Below, piece after piece: positions 15,690 to 24,034 of a stretch of 57,130 nucleotides of DNA. Both the position numbers and the translations under genes were made by a program. Below the pieces are notes generated by a model, which saw only the letters and a program-made list of their open reading frames with translations, ran no database searches and was not told where the DNA came from. Source of the stretch: JACOWB01 sp964373665. Its GTDB lineage: Archaea > Aenigmatarchaeota > Aenigmatarchaeia > CG10238-14 > SCSR01. The stretch is taken from assembly GCA_964373665.1 (NCBI GenBank), contig CAYJVM010000004.1, positions 1-57,130 of the forward strand. Reading direction: 5' to 3'. The stretch's first letter is position 1, and every line of letters begins with the position of its first letter.

Positions 15690-16586
15690 TTACTCAAGAC
15701 CTCTTGTTATCCTTTCCAAGTCCATTGCATCCTCCTCAGATATGGAAGGGACTGTCCTATGCACGGATTCTTCATATTGCTCATCCAAGCCCTTGAGATA
15801 ACTCCGCATTGCCATGCTATTCGCAGCGTGTTCTTCCAAGAGACGCATTAGACCTTCTATGCCTTCAGCGCTTGTATCTTCCAGTTCCGCCAAGTCAAAC
15901 TTAATACCTGACACTCTAGAAATCTTTCTCAACAAATCGTAGACAGACCTATTATCCGGATTTATAGTATATTTACGGTGTGGATCATCCGGGTTGGTAA
16001 GATGCGGCACAGCTGCACGCAGCATCAGCGTATCCAGTCCTTTTTTTCTGGAATGATGTTGTACCAGATACCCTATTTCACCGAGACTATGGTGGTTTAA
16101 AGGCTTGATGCCGTATTCATCGAAAACTTCTTTATTTACATCGGATGCCCCATATATCATTCTCTCCTTGTTCGGTGGAACCTCTGAATTTATACCGCCG
16201 ACAATCACTAGTCTCTCGACTCCAATACTCTGCGCCGCCGATATCAGAATGTTTGCATATTTATGCGGCTGCATGTAAGGCGTGTCGCCCAAGAATATGA
16301 CAATCCCACTGTCGTCGACTTTAGCATAGTGAAAAGTATTCTCAGGCCCTGTATGGTAGTTAATCTCTCGGCCGTCTTTATATTCTATGACTGGAGTTAC
16401 CAAATCTCGATCAAACAAATAGAATTCGTCGTATCCTTCTATCTTTCCGAGTCTGCGTGGTCTTAATTTCTTAAATAAATACTTCGGCAATGCCGAAGAC
16501 ACTGAACCTGGGTCTTCTCCATCAAAGCCAGCTATCATCAGCTTAGGCCCTGACGGTATATCCCTCAAACGGCGAAATCTTGCCAT
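15690..16586 (-). CDS. PAC2-family protein (proteasome assembly chaperone-like)
   Basis: A 298-residue protein with the PAC2 pattern: LMIAGFDGEDPGSVSSALPKYL, VIFLGDTPYMQPHKYANI, ERLVIVGGINSEVPP and ISRVSGIKFDLAELE, with a Glu-rich helical tail. Eukaryal PAC2 proteins chaperone proteasome alpha-ring assembly. The role of archaeal members is unproven. It follows the thioredoxin-like gene on the same strand with a 23-base gap. Confidence 0.88.
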   Translation of the reverse strand: MARFRRLRDIPSGPKLMIAGFDGEDPGSVSSALPKYLFKKLRPRRLGKIEGYDEFYLFDRDLVTPVIEYKDGREINYHTGPENTFHYAKVDDSGIVIFLGDTPYMQPHKYANILISAAQSIGVERLVIVGGINSEVPPNKERMIYGASDVNKEVFDEYGIKPLNHHSLGEIGYLVQHHSRKKGLDTLMLRAAVPHLTNPDDPHRKYTINPDNRSVYDLLRKISRVSGIKFDLAELEDTSAEGIEGLMRLLEEHAANSMAMRSYLKGLDEQYEESVHRTVPSISEEDAMDLERITRGLE

Positions 16587-16609
16587 AATATATTATCAGG
16601 GGAAAACTA

Positions 16610-17158
16610 TTAAAGTGTCTTCCACTTTATGGAGCATCCCATTGAAGGAAGGAAATGTTCTTCAACATTTTCTCCATTCAAAAGCTTTGTAATATTGTCT
16701 TCCATTATGTTTTCCGTGGGTTCGTCGTCCAATGTGAGCGCATCATTTATCCTCCCATGATAGACTAGCTTCATTTCTTTATCGAAAAGGAAAGGGTCTG
16801 GTGTGCACGTGGCGCCGTAAGACTTGGCCACCTGTTGCGTATCGTCAATCAAATATGCGAAATCAATCCCCATCTCAGATGAGAAAGCTTTCATGTTCTC
16901 GAACCCTTCGCCTGGATATTCCAGATCATTGCTGTTTATTCCAACGACAGGAACATTGCCTTTGAACTTTTCATACAAAGCCTTTATGGCGCCAAGCCTG
17001 GCCTTGACATACGGGCAATGATTGCACATGAACACTATCATTGCCCCTTCTGGGCCTGCCAAGTCTTTTAAGGAATGCATACCGCCATCAATTCCTTTCA
17101 ATTTGAAATCCGGCGCACTATCTCCCACGCCCAATTTCATCTGTGACTCTATAACCAT
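16610..17158 (-). CDS. Thioredoxin-fold protein, AhpC/TSA-like with CNHCPYV motif
   Basis: A 182-residue cytosolic protein: GDSAPDFKLKGIDGGMHSL, then IVFMCNHCPYVKARLG at the thioredoxin active-site position (CxxC), YGATCTPDPFLFD with the cis-Pro region and a partner Cys, and a C-terminal CSIKWK. This pattern is typical of single-domain redoxins that thiol-reduce or scavenge peroxide. It is divergent from tfs. Confidence 0.88.
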   Translation of the reverse strand: MVIESQMKLGVGDSAPDFKLKGIDGGMHSLKDLAGPEGAMIVFMCNHCPYVKARLGAIKALYEKFKGNVPVVGINSNDLEYPGEGFENMKAFSSEMGIDFAYLIDDTQQVAKSYGATCTPDPFLFDKEMKLVYHGRINDALTLDDEPTENIMEDNITKLLNGENVEEHFLPSMGCSIKWKTL

Positions 17159-17208
17159 GGAATTAGATTGTCTGCGGTTATTTAAATCTGAATGCGTTAC
17201 TTCATCTT

Positions 17209-17532
17209 ATGAAATTCTGCCAGAAATGCGGGAACATAATGAAAGTGCAGGCTGATGATGGTGGAAAGTTTCTTTTCTGCAGGTCTTGCGGGATCAAGGA
17301 AAAGCTTGAAGGCAGGATTGAACTATACAACGCCAGGAAGATGGAGAAAAAGGAGGTTCTGGTGCTGAAGGACTTGAAAGAAGAGTTTCCCGTCACCGCG
17401 ATATTGTGCCCCAAGTGCGAGGTCTTGCGGGAAGCTTACTGGACTATGCAACAAACTAGAGGCGGGGACGAGCCACCTACAAGGTTCTACCAGTGCAAGA
17501 CGTGCAACTGGAGATGGAGAGAATACAGCTGA
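17209..17532 (+). CDS. tfs: Transcription factor S (TFIIS/RPB9-like)
   Basis: TFS stimulates transcript cleavage by backtracked archaeal RNA polymerase. The 107-residue protein has an N-terminal zinc ribbon (Cys4, Cys7, Cys24, Cys27) and a C-terminal ribbon (Cys67, Cys70, Cys96, Cys99). The catalytic acidic pair lies in QTRGGDEPPT (Asp87, Glu88), inserted in the polymerase secondary channel. The length is standard. Confidence 0.95.
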   Translation: MKFCQKCGNIMKVQADDGGKFLFCRSCGIKEKLEGRIELYNARKMEKKEVLVLKDLKEEFPVTAILCPKCEVLREAYWTMQQTRGGDEPPTRFYQCKTCNWRWREYS

Positions 17533-17587
17533 AGGAAATGAACCCTGGTTATCTTTATCTAAACTATGCATTCAATTATAGTAGGCG

Positions 17588-18256
17588 ATTTTTATCATAG
17601 ACTTTGACAAGCTCATTGAAACGCACATAAAGCGGGACAGAAAGCCAAAAGAGATAGGGCGCTACTACCCATCTGAGATCGGCAATTGCATAAGGAAAGT
17701 GTGGTACTCATACAAGCGCCCGATGGAGACCGATACCGATAGTTTGAAAATTTTTGAGATTGGAAACTTGTTGCATGACTTTGTCTTCCATGTCTTCAAG
17801 AACGAGAAGAACGCCCACAAAATAAAATTCATCGAAGCTGAGCTGCCGGTAAAGATGGACTTTAAGGATTTTCTGGTTTCCGGTAGGCTGGATGATGTCG
17901 TAGTAGCTGTTGAAGACAGTAGGAAGATGATAATCGAGGTCAAGTCTGTCGCAGACGTAAGGAGAATGGACAAGCCAAACAAAAACCACGTTATGCAATT
18001 GCAGTTTTACATGCACGCCACCGGCATTAAAGATGGTATAGTGCTTTACATCGACAAGAAGAACCTCAAGACAAAGGCCTTTGAAATAGCCTACGACGAA
18101 AAACACAGCAAGGATATAGTGAAAAGGTTCTCTATACTGCACAAGCTTCTCACCAGCGATGTCCTGCCCATAGACGAGGCCAAGCAATCGGAAGAGACCT
18201 TATGGATGTGCGGCATGTGCGAGTATAGGAGCAAGTGTGATAGGAATGAAAAGTGA
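17588..18256 (+). CDS. Cas4-like PD-(D/E)XK exonuclease with Fe-S cysteines; N-terminus in doubt
   Basis: The core has LVSGRLDDVVV, MIIEVKSV (PD-(D/E)XK: Asp, then ExK), MQLQFYM, and a C-terminal MCGMCEYRSKC cluster. An upstream Cys in PSEIGNCIRKVWY completes four potential [4Fe-4S] ligands, as in Cas4/AddB-type nucleases. The GTG at 17699 would delete that Cys, so the true N-terminus lies further upstream. The frame is open from 17585, but no ATG/GTG/TTG precedes 17699. ATG 17566 gives a fitting N-terminus if one T of the T5 run at 17589-17593 is skipped. The gene overlaps the Xer gene by 4 bases and has no CRISPR context. Confidence 0.75.
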   Translation: MFIIDFDKLIETHIKRDRKPKEIGRYYPSEIGNCIRKVWYSYKRPMETDTDSLKIFEIGNLLHDFVFHVFKNEKNAHKIKFIEAELPVKMDFKDFLVSGRLDDVVVAVEDSRKMIIEVKSVADVRRMDKPNKNHVMQLQFYMHATGIKDGIVLYIDKKNLKTKAFEIAYDEKHSKDIVKRFSILHKLLTSDVLPIDEAKQSEETLWMCGMCEYRSKCDRNEK

Positions 18257-19206
18257 ATAAATTCTTAAAGCACTATAGTGATATCATGGAACATCTAATG
18301 AAATTCAATGCGGTCAACAACATGCTCGGCGAACTGAAGCTTTTGACTAGAAGCGATAATACTGCCAAGACCTATATGAAGGGCGTGAATCTTTTTGTAA
18401 AGACAATGGAGATAGATGATTTGGACGTGTTTGTGGAAAAACTTAAGGTCAAGTCTATAGATCCAGATGAAGTCTACAAGAGCTTTGTAATAAACTTGGC
18501 GAACAAGAACATGGCCCCGAAAACTGTGGGGGCTTGGGGGGCTTCCGTGAGAAAATTCTTCACGTCCAATGGCATAGAGTTGAAGAGGACTGTGCCCATG
18601 AAGATGTACAATGTGCATGAAGACACGCTGCCGTCAAAGGCGGATTTGAAAAATATTTTGGGGGACTGTAGCATGCGGGCAAAGTGTATCATTATTCTTC
18701 TGGTGTCATCTGGCCTTAGGGTTGGTGAACTAAGAAATTTGAAAATGTCGGACATTGATCTAAACTCCACACCTGGAACTATCAGAGTGAAGGGAATCAC
18801 TGCGAAAGAGAGGAAGGCTAGGCTGACTTTTATCTCGGACGAGTCGAAAAAGGTCTTGCAGTCATATTTGGACCACCGGAAAAACAATGGTCACCAAATC
18901 ACCGCGGACGTTCATGTGTTCGCAACTCATGGCGGGACCCAGATGAGCTACCAGAATCTGCAATTCATTCTGAACAATGTTTTCAGAAAAGTGAGCAAAA
19001 AAGTAGGTAAGCGGTATGAGCTGCATGCGCATTCGCTGAGGAAATTCTTCAAGACGCAGATGATAGACGCGGGCGTCCCTGGGCCGATAGTAGACAGGCT
19101 GACAGGGCATGCTAGATATCTTGCGCAGGAGTATGAGCTTTATACAGAAGACCAGTTGAAGGAATGGTACTTGAAGGGTGTTAAGAACTTGGAATTGTTG
19201 AGTTAG
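18253..19206 (+). CDS. xerA: Tyrosine recombinase, XerA/XerC-like
   Basis: A 317-residue site-specific recombinase. The N-terminal SAM-like helical domain is followed by the catalytic domain: SSGLRVGEL (Arg156), HAHSLRKFF (His260/Arg263), LTGHARYL (His286) and a nucleophilic Tyr in YELYTED (Tyr294 or Tyr297). XerA resolves chromosome dimers in archaea, and related enzymes are integrases of mobile elements. Overlap with the Cas4-like gene suggests a two-gene DNA-processing unit. No att repeat was found nearby. Confidence 0.88.
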   Translation: MNKFLKHYSDIMEHLMKFNAVNNMLGELKLLTRSDNTAKTYMKGVNLFVKTMEIDDLDVFVEKLKVKSIDPDEVYKSFVINLANKNMAPKTVGAWGASVRKFFTSNGIELKRTVPMKMYNVHEDTLPSKADLKNILGDCSMRAKCIIILLVSSGLRVGELRNLKMSDIDLNSTPGTIRVKGITAKERKARLTFISDESKKVLQSYLDHRKNNGHQITADVHVFATHGGTQMSYQNLQFILNNVFRKVSKKVGKRYELHAHSLRKFFKTQMIDAGVPGPIVDRLTGHARYLAQEYELYTEDQLKEWYLKGVKNLELLS

Positions 19207-19433
19207 TCTTCATCCTCGTTTTCGTCTGCATCGGCTTTAATCGCCTTTTCAATCTCAGGATAAGCCTCTTCGCCCTTTGATTCCTCCTCTTCTATCCCCA
19301 GCCCCTCTGAAGTCTCGTGTACATCCTCACTCAGTTCCTTCTCTATCTCCTGGAACTGCTCTTCAGTGTACTTGTCCGGCTCTTTCATCATTTGCTCATA
19401 TTTTTTTAGAAGTTTGCCTTTATTCTCAGTCAT
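19203..19433 (-). CDS. Hypothetical acidic protein (76 aa)
   Basis: An extremely acidic product (runs such as EIEKELSEDV and IEEEESKGEE, and ending DADENEDED), likely helical or disordered. It overlaps the Xer stop by 4 bases on the opposite strand, and lies 12 bases downstream of the winged-helix gene, so the two probably form one transcript. Function unknown. Confidence 0.45.
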   Translation of the reverse strand: MTENKGKLLKKYEQMMKEPDKYTEEQFQEIEKELSEDVHETSEGLGIEEEESKGEEAYPEIEKAIKADADENEDED

Positions 19434-19445
19434 AAGAACCAGAAT

Positions 19446-19739
19446 TTACATTTTTACTCTAGCCAGTCTAGTCAGGACAACGTCCATGTTCTTGGCGACT
19501 TCGTCCCCAAACTCGGTAAGCTTGACAATCTTTATCCTGCCTTTCTTTTCAAAGTCGACAAGGCCGTATTCCTGAAACAAGTCAAGCAATTTCACTGTGT
19601 GCGAGTAAGTGCAATCGGTTTCCTTTGCAATTATTGTAGCGTACTTCGGTCCTGATTTGAGTGATGTGAGCATTTTGACAGGCTTTAATCTGAAAAACAG
19701 CTTTGGACCAAATTTTTGTTTCCCAGTCAAAATTATCAC
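19446..19739 (-). CDS. Winged-helix transcriptional regulator (97 aa)
   Basis: A single-domain MarR/ArsR-like winged helix: VKMLTSLKSGPKYATIIAKETDCTYSHTVKLLDLFQEYGLV (helices 1-3) followed by the wing FEKKGRIKIVKLTEFG. The archaeal single-domain size is typical. Ahead of the acidic protein in one operon. Confidence 0.75.
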   Translation of the reverse strand: MIILTGKQKFGPKLFFRLKPVKMLTSLKSGPKYATIIAKETDCTYSHTVKLLDLFQEYGLVDFEKKGRIKIVKLTEFGDEVAKNMDVVLTRLARVKM

Positions 19740-19850
19740 ACCTTTAATTAATTGACCTGATGGAATATTTATACTTATTCATTTAGTTGAAAAGACATGC
19801 TTTCAAACACAACTGTTAAAGATTAATTTCTAGCGGACAAATATAGTTTA

Positions 19851-20681
19851 ATGGTAGTCCTACTCAGGCCGCCCGTCGCCGCAGGAACGCTTTATGACTT
19901 GAATTCCGATAACTTGAGGAAGCAGCTAGACTATTTGTTGGGAGGCGCGAAGACGAAAAAATTCAAGGAACGTGTTTTGGGTGCCCTTGTCCCGCATTCT
20001 TCATACATATACTCCGGGGAAGTGGCCGCAGAGTTTTATTCGGGTGTGGAAAAGTCCAATTTTGTTATCTTGGGCAGCAATCACTCGACATCAGGTTCGA
20101 CATTCGCAGTCATGAAAAACAGCTTGTGGAAAACTCCCATTGGGGAAGTTGTGGTGGACGATTTTTTCGCGGAAAGACTGCTGAAAGAATGCGGCCTAGT
20201 GGAGTTTGATGCCTTCGTTCATGAGAGCGAGTTCTCAATAGAGGTGCAACTGCCGTTCCTCCTGCACAAAATGACTGAGTTCAAGATGCTACCACTGACT
20301 ATCAATGACCAAATGCCCGACAAGGCCTTTCTCGAAAATTGCAGGATTGTTGGGAAAACTGTGGGAAAGCTGGCGAAGGCTATAGGTGGATGGAAGGTTA
20401 TTGGAAGCTCAGACCTCTCGAGAACAATGCAGAAAGAGCTTACTTATCTCGCTGACAAACAATTGATCAGATCCATATCAAAGCTTGACGCGAAGGGCTT
20501 TTTTGAGAAGATAAAGGAAACGGGAATGAATGTTTGCGGTTATGGGACTGTAGCAGCGGCTATTTACGCTGTAAAGGAGATGGGTGCCAAGAAAGCTAGG
20601 GTGCTGCGGTACGGCACTATCGCAGACCTTGGCGAGGATCAGCTGCCGATCACAGGCTATGCATCCATAATATTTTATTAG
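19851..20681 (+). CDS. amrB: MEMO1-family protein (AmmeMemoRadiSam protein B)
   Basis: A 276-residue dioxygenase-fold protein. MEMO motifs are RPPVAAGTLYD, VPHSSYIYSGEVAA, FVILGSNHSTSG (His), FVHESEFSIEVQLPFL (His, Glu) and VIGSSDLSR (usually SSDFSH; here His is replaced by Arg). In many genomes MEMO travels with AMMECR1 and a radical SAM enzyme. Neither is adjacent here. The exact activity is undefined. Confidence 0.88.
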   Translation: MVVLLRPPVAAGTLYDLNSDNLRKQLDYLLGGAKTKKFKERVLGALVPHSSYIYSGEVAAEFYSGVEKSNFVILGSNHSTSGSTFAVMKNSLWKTPIGEVVVDDFFAERLLKECGLVEFDAFVHESEFSIEVQLPFLLHKMTEFKMLPLTINDQMPDKAFLENCRIVGKTVGKLAKAIGGWKVIGSSDLSRTMQKELTYLADKQLIRSISKLDAKGFFEKIKETGMNVCGYGTVAAAIYAVKEMGAKKARVLRYGTIADLGEDQLPITGYASIIFY

Positions 20682-20702
20682 CTTACCAATTCTCTATTTG
20701 TT

Positions 20703-22355
20703 ATGAAAGACCTGATTTACAAACATGCGCTTATCAATGCGGTTGAGCACGGAGGCAAGGCTGACCCAAAGGCCGTTTTAGGCAAGGTTATAGCAGAAAA
20801 TCCTTCTGTGAAATCAGACATAAAGACTGTGATTGAGGAAATCAAAAAAATAGTTGTAGATGTGAACTCACTTCCTCTGAAAGAGCAAGAAAGCCTGCTT
20901 AAAAAGTTGGGTGTGAAGCAGGAGGAGAAAAGAGTTGAGCAAGGACTTGCCGATTTACCGAATGTTAAAGGAAATGTTGTGATGAGGCTTGCACCGTATC
21001 CATCAGGGCCTCTTCATATAGGAAACGTGAGGATGGTGATTCTGAACGACGAGTATGTGAAAAGGTACAAAGGCAAACTATTGCTTGTTTTCGACGATAC
21101 AATAGGAAGCGAGGAGAAGTTCATACTTCCTGAGGCATACGGGATGATTATAGACGGATTAAAATGGATGGGTGTGAAGCATGGCAAAGCCTTTTACAAA
21201 TCCGACAGGATCAAGATATTCTATAAAGTTGCAGAGTATTTGATGAAACGTGACTATGTTTATGTATGCGAATGCCGTGCGGCAAAATTGCGCGGCAATA
21301 GGGCAGATGGTATTGCTTGTGCTCACCGAGAACAAAGTGTCGAAGAAAATCTTTTGAAATGGAAGCACATGCTCAACGGAGAGTATAAGGAAGGTGCTGC
21401 TGTCCTAAGGCTGAAAACTGACATGAGCCATCCAAATCCCGCATTTAGAGACAGGGTGTTGTTCAGGATTGCAGAAAGAAAGCATCCGAGAGTTGGTAAA
21501 AAATACAGGGTATGGCCAATGCTTGAATTTTCGTGGGCTGTTGATGACCATCTGTTCGGGGTCACTCATATACTGAGGGGGAAGGACTTGATGATAGAAG
21601 ACGAGATGGAAAGATTCATTTGGGACTTGATGGTGTGGAACAAGCCCGAAATTTTACATTACGGAATATTGAACCTTGAAGGTGCGAAGCTGAGCAAGAC
21701 CGAATCGAGAAGAATGATTGAAAAGGGAAATTACAGCAAGTGGGATGACCCACGGACATGGAGCCTTCAGTCATTGAGGAAAAGAGGGATTCAACCAGAA
21801 GCTATTAGAAACTTTGTGAAAAACATGGGGCTAAGCTTGGCGGATGTCAAAGTCCCTATGGAGATTCTTTATTCCGAGAATAGGAAGTTGGTGGACCAAA
21901 AGGCTAACAGATATTTCGCTGTCCTAGAACCGGTAAAGATATCGGTAAAGGATGCAGGAAAAGATAAGACTGAGGCTCAATTGCACCCAGACTTTCCTAA
22001 AAGGGGAAAGAGAAAAATTCCTGTCGACCCAAGTGCAATTTACGTGGAGAGGAAAGACTTTAAGAACCTTGAAGGTCAAGAAGTCGGACTGATGAATTTA
22101 CTTTCTATAAGATTGAATAGAAACTCTACAGTAACCTCGCAGGATGTTAAATATGAAATCCAAAAAATACATTGGGTGTCCAAGCCCAACGTTAAGATTA
22201 AGGTTGTTATGCCAGATGGTGAAATTGTTGCAGGCATCGCTGAACCAAGTTTGAAGAAACTTAAACTGGGGGCGCTTGTCCAATTTCCAAGAATTGGCTT
22301 TGTCAGACTGAACAAGAAGGGTAAGGAACTATTGCTGTGTTTCACTCACAAATGA
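20703..22355 (+). CDS. gltX: Glutamyl-tRNA synthetase, archaeal type
   Basis: A class I synthetase of 550 residues that charges tRNA-Glu (and usually tRNA-Gln in organisms with GatDE). An N-terminal archaeal extension of about 90 residues precedes LAPYPSGPLHIGNVRM (HIGH-type motif). VFDDTIGSEEKF, a CECRAAKLRGNRADGIACAH segment, and the KMSKS-type AKLSKTESRR follow. The C-terminal part is the beta-barrel anticodon domain of the archaeal/GlnRS-like type. Seven bases precede the ATG after a short AT-rich spacer. Confidence 0.95.
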   Translation: MKDLIYKHALINAVEHGGKADPKAVLGKVIAENPSVKSDIKTVIEEIKKIVVDVNSLPLKEQESLLKKLGVKQEEKRVEQGLADLPNVKGNVVMRLAPYPSGPLHIGNVRMVILNDEYVKRYKGKLLLVFDDTIGSEEKFILPEAYGMIIDGLKWMGVKHGKAFYKSDRIKIFYKVAEYLMKRDYVYVCECRAAKLRGNRADGIACAHREQSVEENLLKWKHMLNGEYKEGAAVLRLKTDMSHPNPAFRDRVLFRIAERKHPRVGKKYRVWPMLEFSWAVDDHLFGVTHILRGKDLMIEDEMERFIWDLMVWNKPEILHYGILNLEGAKLSKTESRRMIEKGNYSKWDDPRTWSLQSLRKRGIQPEAIRNFVKNMGLSLADVKVPMEILYSENRKLVDQKANRYFAVLEPVKISVKDAGKDKTEAQLHPDFPKRGKRKIPVDPSAIYVERKDFKNLEGQEVGLMNLLSIRLNRNSTVTSQDVKYEIQKIHWVSKPNVKIKVVMPDGEIVAGIAEPSLKKLKLGALVQFPRIGFVRLNKKGKELLLCFTHK

Positions 22356-22356
22356 T

Positions 22357-22641
22357 TCAATAAACAAACCTTATCCCATTGCTTTCTATGCTGTGTAAAC
22401 CTTTGTGAAATGTGCCTCCTTCTGGAATTTTGAAAAGCCATCTAACCCATCTGGGAAAATCACTACCCTCGGTGATTATGTATGTTATAGTTGTATCTTG
22501 GCCGGCTTGGAACCCATCAACCTTGGCTCTGTATCTTTCCAAGCCTTGCGTCGTATCTATGGTAAGTTCTCCCCATCCGTTGTAATGGCGGTTGTAACGT
22601 ATAACTTCCATTATTGTTCCCCGAATGCGTTCTTTATACAT
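22357..22641 (-). CDS. Hypothetical protein (94 aa)
   Basis: A small soluble protein of beta-rich character (GWGELTIDTTQGLERYRAKVD, DTTITYIITEG). No family is recognised. ATG 22641 has the palindromic TTTAAA box 22664-22669 at 23-28 bases, so a leaderless start is likely; ATG 22611 is an alternative. It ends one base after the gltX stop (convergent). Confidence 0.5.
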   Translation of the reverse strand: MYKERIRGTIMEVIRYNRHYNGWGELTIDTTQGLERYRAKVDGFQAGQDTTITYIITEGSDFPRWVRWLFKIPEGGTFHKGLHSIESNGIRFVY

Positions 22642-22663
22642 GATGAGCTCTTGTGAGTAAAGG

Positions 22664-22669
22664 ATTTAA
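22664..22669. promoter_or_regulatory. Divergent TTTAAA box
   Basis: This palindromic box lies 23-28 bases from ATG 22641 on the minus strand and about 40 bases from the rpl7ae ATG on the plus strand. It could serve either or both. Confidence 0.4.
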
Positions 22670-22707
22670 ACATTATCCATAAATAGAAATAGAGGATGTG
22701 GTAGCAA

Positions 22708-23079
22708 ATGCCGAAATCATATGTAAAATTCGAGGTGCCTAAAGATGTCAGCGACAAGACTTTGCAAGCTGTCGAGATGGCAAAGAACACTGGGAAGATA
22801 AGGAAAGGCATCAACGAAAGTACGAAAGCTGTTGAAAAGGGCGACGCCAAGCTTTTGGTTATAGCTTTGGATGTGGATCCTGAAGAGATTGTGATGCATC
22901 TTCCTGCGTTGTGCGAGGAAAGGAAAATTCCGTATATCTATGTTCCTGCAAAGCTTGAGCTTGGAAGGGCTGCAGGTTTGGACGTCCAGTCAGCTGCGAT
23001 TTGCATAGTGAATGCTGGAGAAGGCAACGATCTTGTGAATGAAATTGTCAAAACCATTTCGAAACTGATCGCCAAGTGA
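22708..23079 (+). CDS. rpl7ae: Ribosomal protein L7Ae
   Basis: A 123-residue kink-turn-binding protein of the 50S subunit, box C/D and H/ACA RNPs and RNase P. Family blocks are KIRKGINESTKAVEKGDAKL, LVIALDVDPEEIVMHLPALC and IPYIYVPAKLELGRAAGLD. The GAGGATGTGGT sequence upstream may act as a ribosome-binding site. First gene of L7Ae-S28e-L24e. Confidence 0.97.
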   Translation: MPKSYVKFEVPKDVSDKTLQAVEMAKNTGKIRKGINESTKAVEKGDAKLLVIALDVDPEEIVMHLPALCEERKIPYIYVPAKLELGRAAGLDVQSAAICIVNAGEGNDLVNEIVKTISKLIAK

Positions 23080-23083
23080 TTTA

Positions 23084-23293
23084 ATGGCAGGAGAATCTTA
23101 CCCGGCTGAAGTATTGCAATTGATGGGCAGAACCGGTGTCAAGGGCGTCATGCAGGTAAGGTGCAGGGTTATTGACGGTCCTGACAGGGGAAAGATTCTG
23201 ACGAGAAATGTGATAGGTCCGATAAGGGTCAAGGATGTGCTTATGCTGAGAGAGACTGAGATGGAGTCTGCCGGCAAGATGGAAGCCAGGTAA
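23084..23293 (+). CDS. rps28e: Ribosomal protein S28e
   Basis: A 69-residue OB-fold 30S protein: GRTGVKGVMQVRCRVIDGPD, then RGKILTRNVIGPIRVKDVL. Typical length. It starts 4 bases after the L7Ae stop. Confidence 0.96.
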   Translation: MAGESYPAEVLQLMGRTGVKGVMQVRCRVIDGPDRGKILTRNVIGPIRVKDVLMLRETEMESAGKMEAR

Positions 23294-23298
23294 TTGAA

Positions 23299-23469
23299 AT
23301 GAAATGCTCGTTCTGCAGCTCAAATATTCCAAAGGGCACTGGCAAGATGTTTGTAGGTCCTACAGGAGAGGTTCACTATTGGTGCAGATCAAAGTGCGAG
23401 AATAATTTTGAGATGGGAAGGAATAAGAAGAAATTAAAGTGGGCTAGAGCTGTTAAGAAGAAAGGTTAA
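23299..23469 (+). CDS. rpl24e: Ribosomal protein L24e
   Basis: A 56-residue zinc-ribbon ribosomal protein: MKCSFCSSNIPKGTGKMFVG, then HYWCRSKCENNFEMGRNKKK and a basic tail. The four Cys bind zinc. It is five bases downstream of rps28e, completing the conserved archaeal L7Ae-S28e-L24e order. Confidence 0.95.
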   Translation: MKCSFCSSNIPKGTGKMFVGPTGEVHYWCRSKCENNFEMGRNKKKLKWARAVKKKG

Positions 23470-23493
23470 TTTATCTTTACTAAAATTATTTAT

Positions 23494-23596
23494 GGGCTGG
23501 TAGATCAGTCCGGTAGATCGTCTGCATAGAATAATTCGCAGGTGGCATAGAGATCGCCGAAGCAGAAGGCCCAGGGTTCAAATCCCTGCCAGTCCA
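23494..23596 (+). tRNA. tRNA gene with intron(s), probably tRNA-Ala
   Basis: The acceptor stem GGGCTGG/CCAGTCC contains a G3-U70 pair (alanine identity) and discriminator A. The D stem GATC/GATC, anticodon stem TCTGC/GCAGA, a five-base variable loop AGGCC and T arm CAGGG-TTCAAAT-CCCTG are all intact. Between the anticodon-stem strands are 36 bases instead of 7. The only plausible alanine loop, TTCGCA, sits inside the insert, which would require two introns. With a single intron the loop would instead give CCG. CCA is not encoded. Confidence 0.8.
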
Positions 23597-23727
23597 CTCC
23601 AGAAAAATAGAAAGGTCCTCTGAATGAGTCTGGCCCTTCTTCAGCAACGTGTGTGTATTGCCGTGGTCTATTTTTAGGCATAATAATCTGTGCGATGATA
23701 AAAATTTAAAATCATACTGATTAGAAA

Positions 23728-24030
23728 TTAGGAGACATTAACATGTCCTTCGCTGATTTCTTTTGCGACTTGACTCGGTCTTTTCCCATCAACCAAAACT
23801 CCGTTCATGCTATTTAGTGTTCCCAGTACTATTTTGACGGAACCTGTCAAGTCTTTCGCAGATAAACTGCTCATTCTTTCCTTTGAGATTTTTACAACTC
23901 CCTCAAGTTTTACGTCAGCTACATGTGTCACTCCATTTGCCTTGTCCTCCTCGGTAATCTTAGCTGTGTCTATCTTGAATTCCTTCTTAATCATCTTAAC
24001 TGTTACACTTCTCGGTTCCTTCTTTGCCAT
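23728..24030 (-). CDS. rpl11: Ribosomal protein L11, C-terminal domain only
   Basis: The 100-residue product matches the RNA-binding C-terminal half of archaeal L11: VKMIKKEFKI, VVKISKERMSSLSAKDL, then KIVLGTLNSMNGVLVDG and a P-x-x-V-A-K-EI end. The N-terminal domain (about 70 residues, with the Pro-rich PPVGPALGQ-type helix that contacts elongation factors) is missing. Only MAKKEPRSVT precedes the C-terminal domain. The spt5 stop is 4 bases upstream, so no room remains for it in this frame. Loss, relocation or a frame-disrupted domain should be considered; I find no remnant. Confidence 0.85.
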   Translation of the reverse strand: MAKKEPRSVTVKMIKKEFKIDTAKITEEDKANGVTHVADVKLEGVVKISKERMSSLSAKDLTGSVKIVLGTLNSMNGVLVDGKRPSQVAKEISEGHVNVS

Positions 24031-24034
24031 TAAA

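Noticed and set aside
15515..15796. Plus-strand frames across the DUF5679-like and PAC2 genes
   Set aside because: They run antisense to two recognisable proteins, and only the minus-strand frames have known motifs.
17588..18256. Cas4-like gene considered as part of a CRISPR system
   Set aside because: No CRISPR array or other cas gene is in the window; it is adjacent to a Xer recombinase instead.
23494..23596. Reading the tRNA as Arg (CCG) with one intron
   Set aside because: G3-U70 strongly indicates Ala, and the intron would lie between positions 33 and 34, which is not a usual site.
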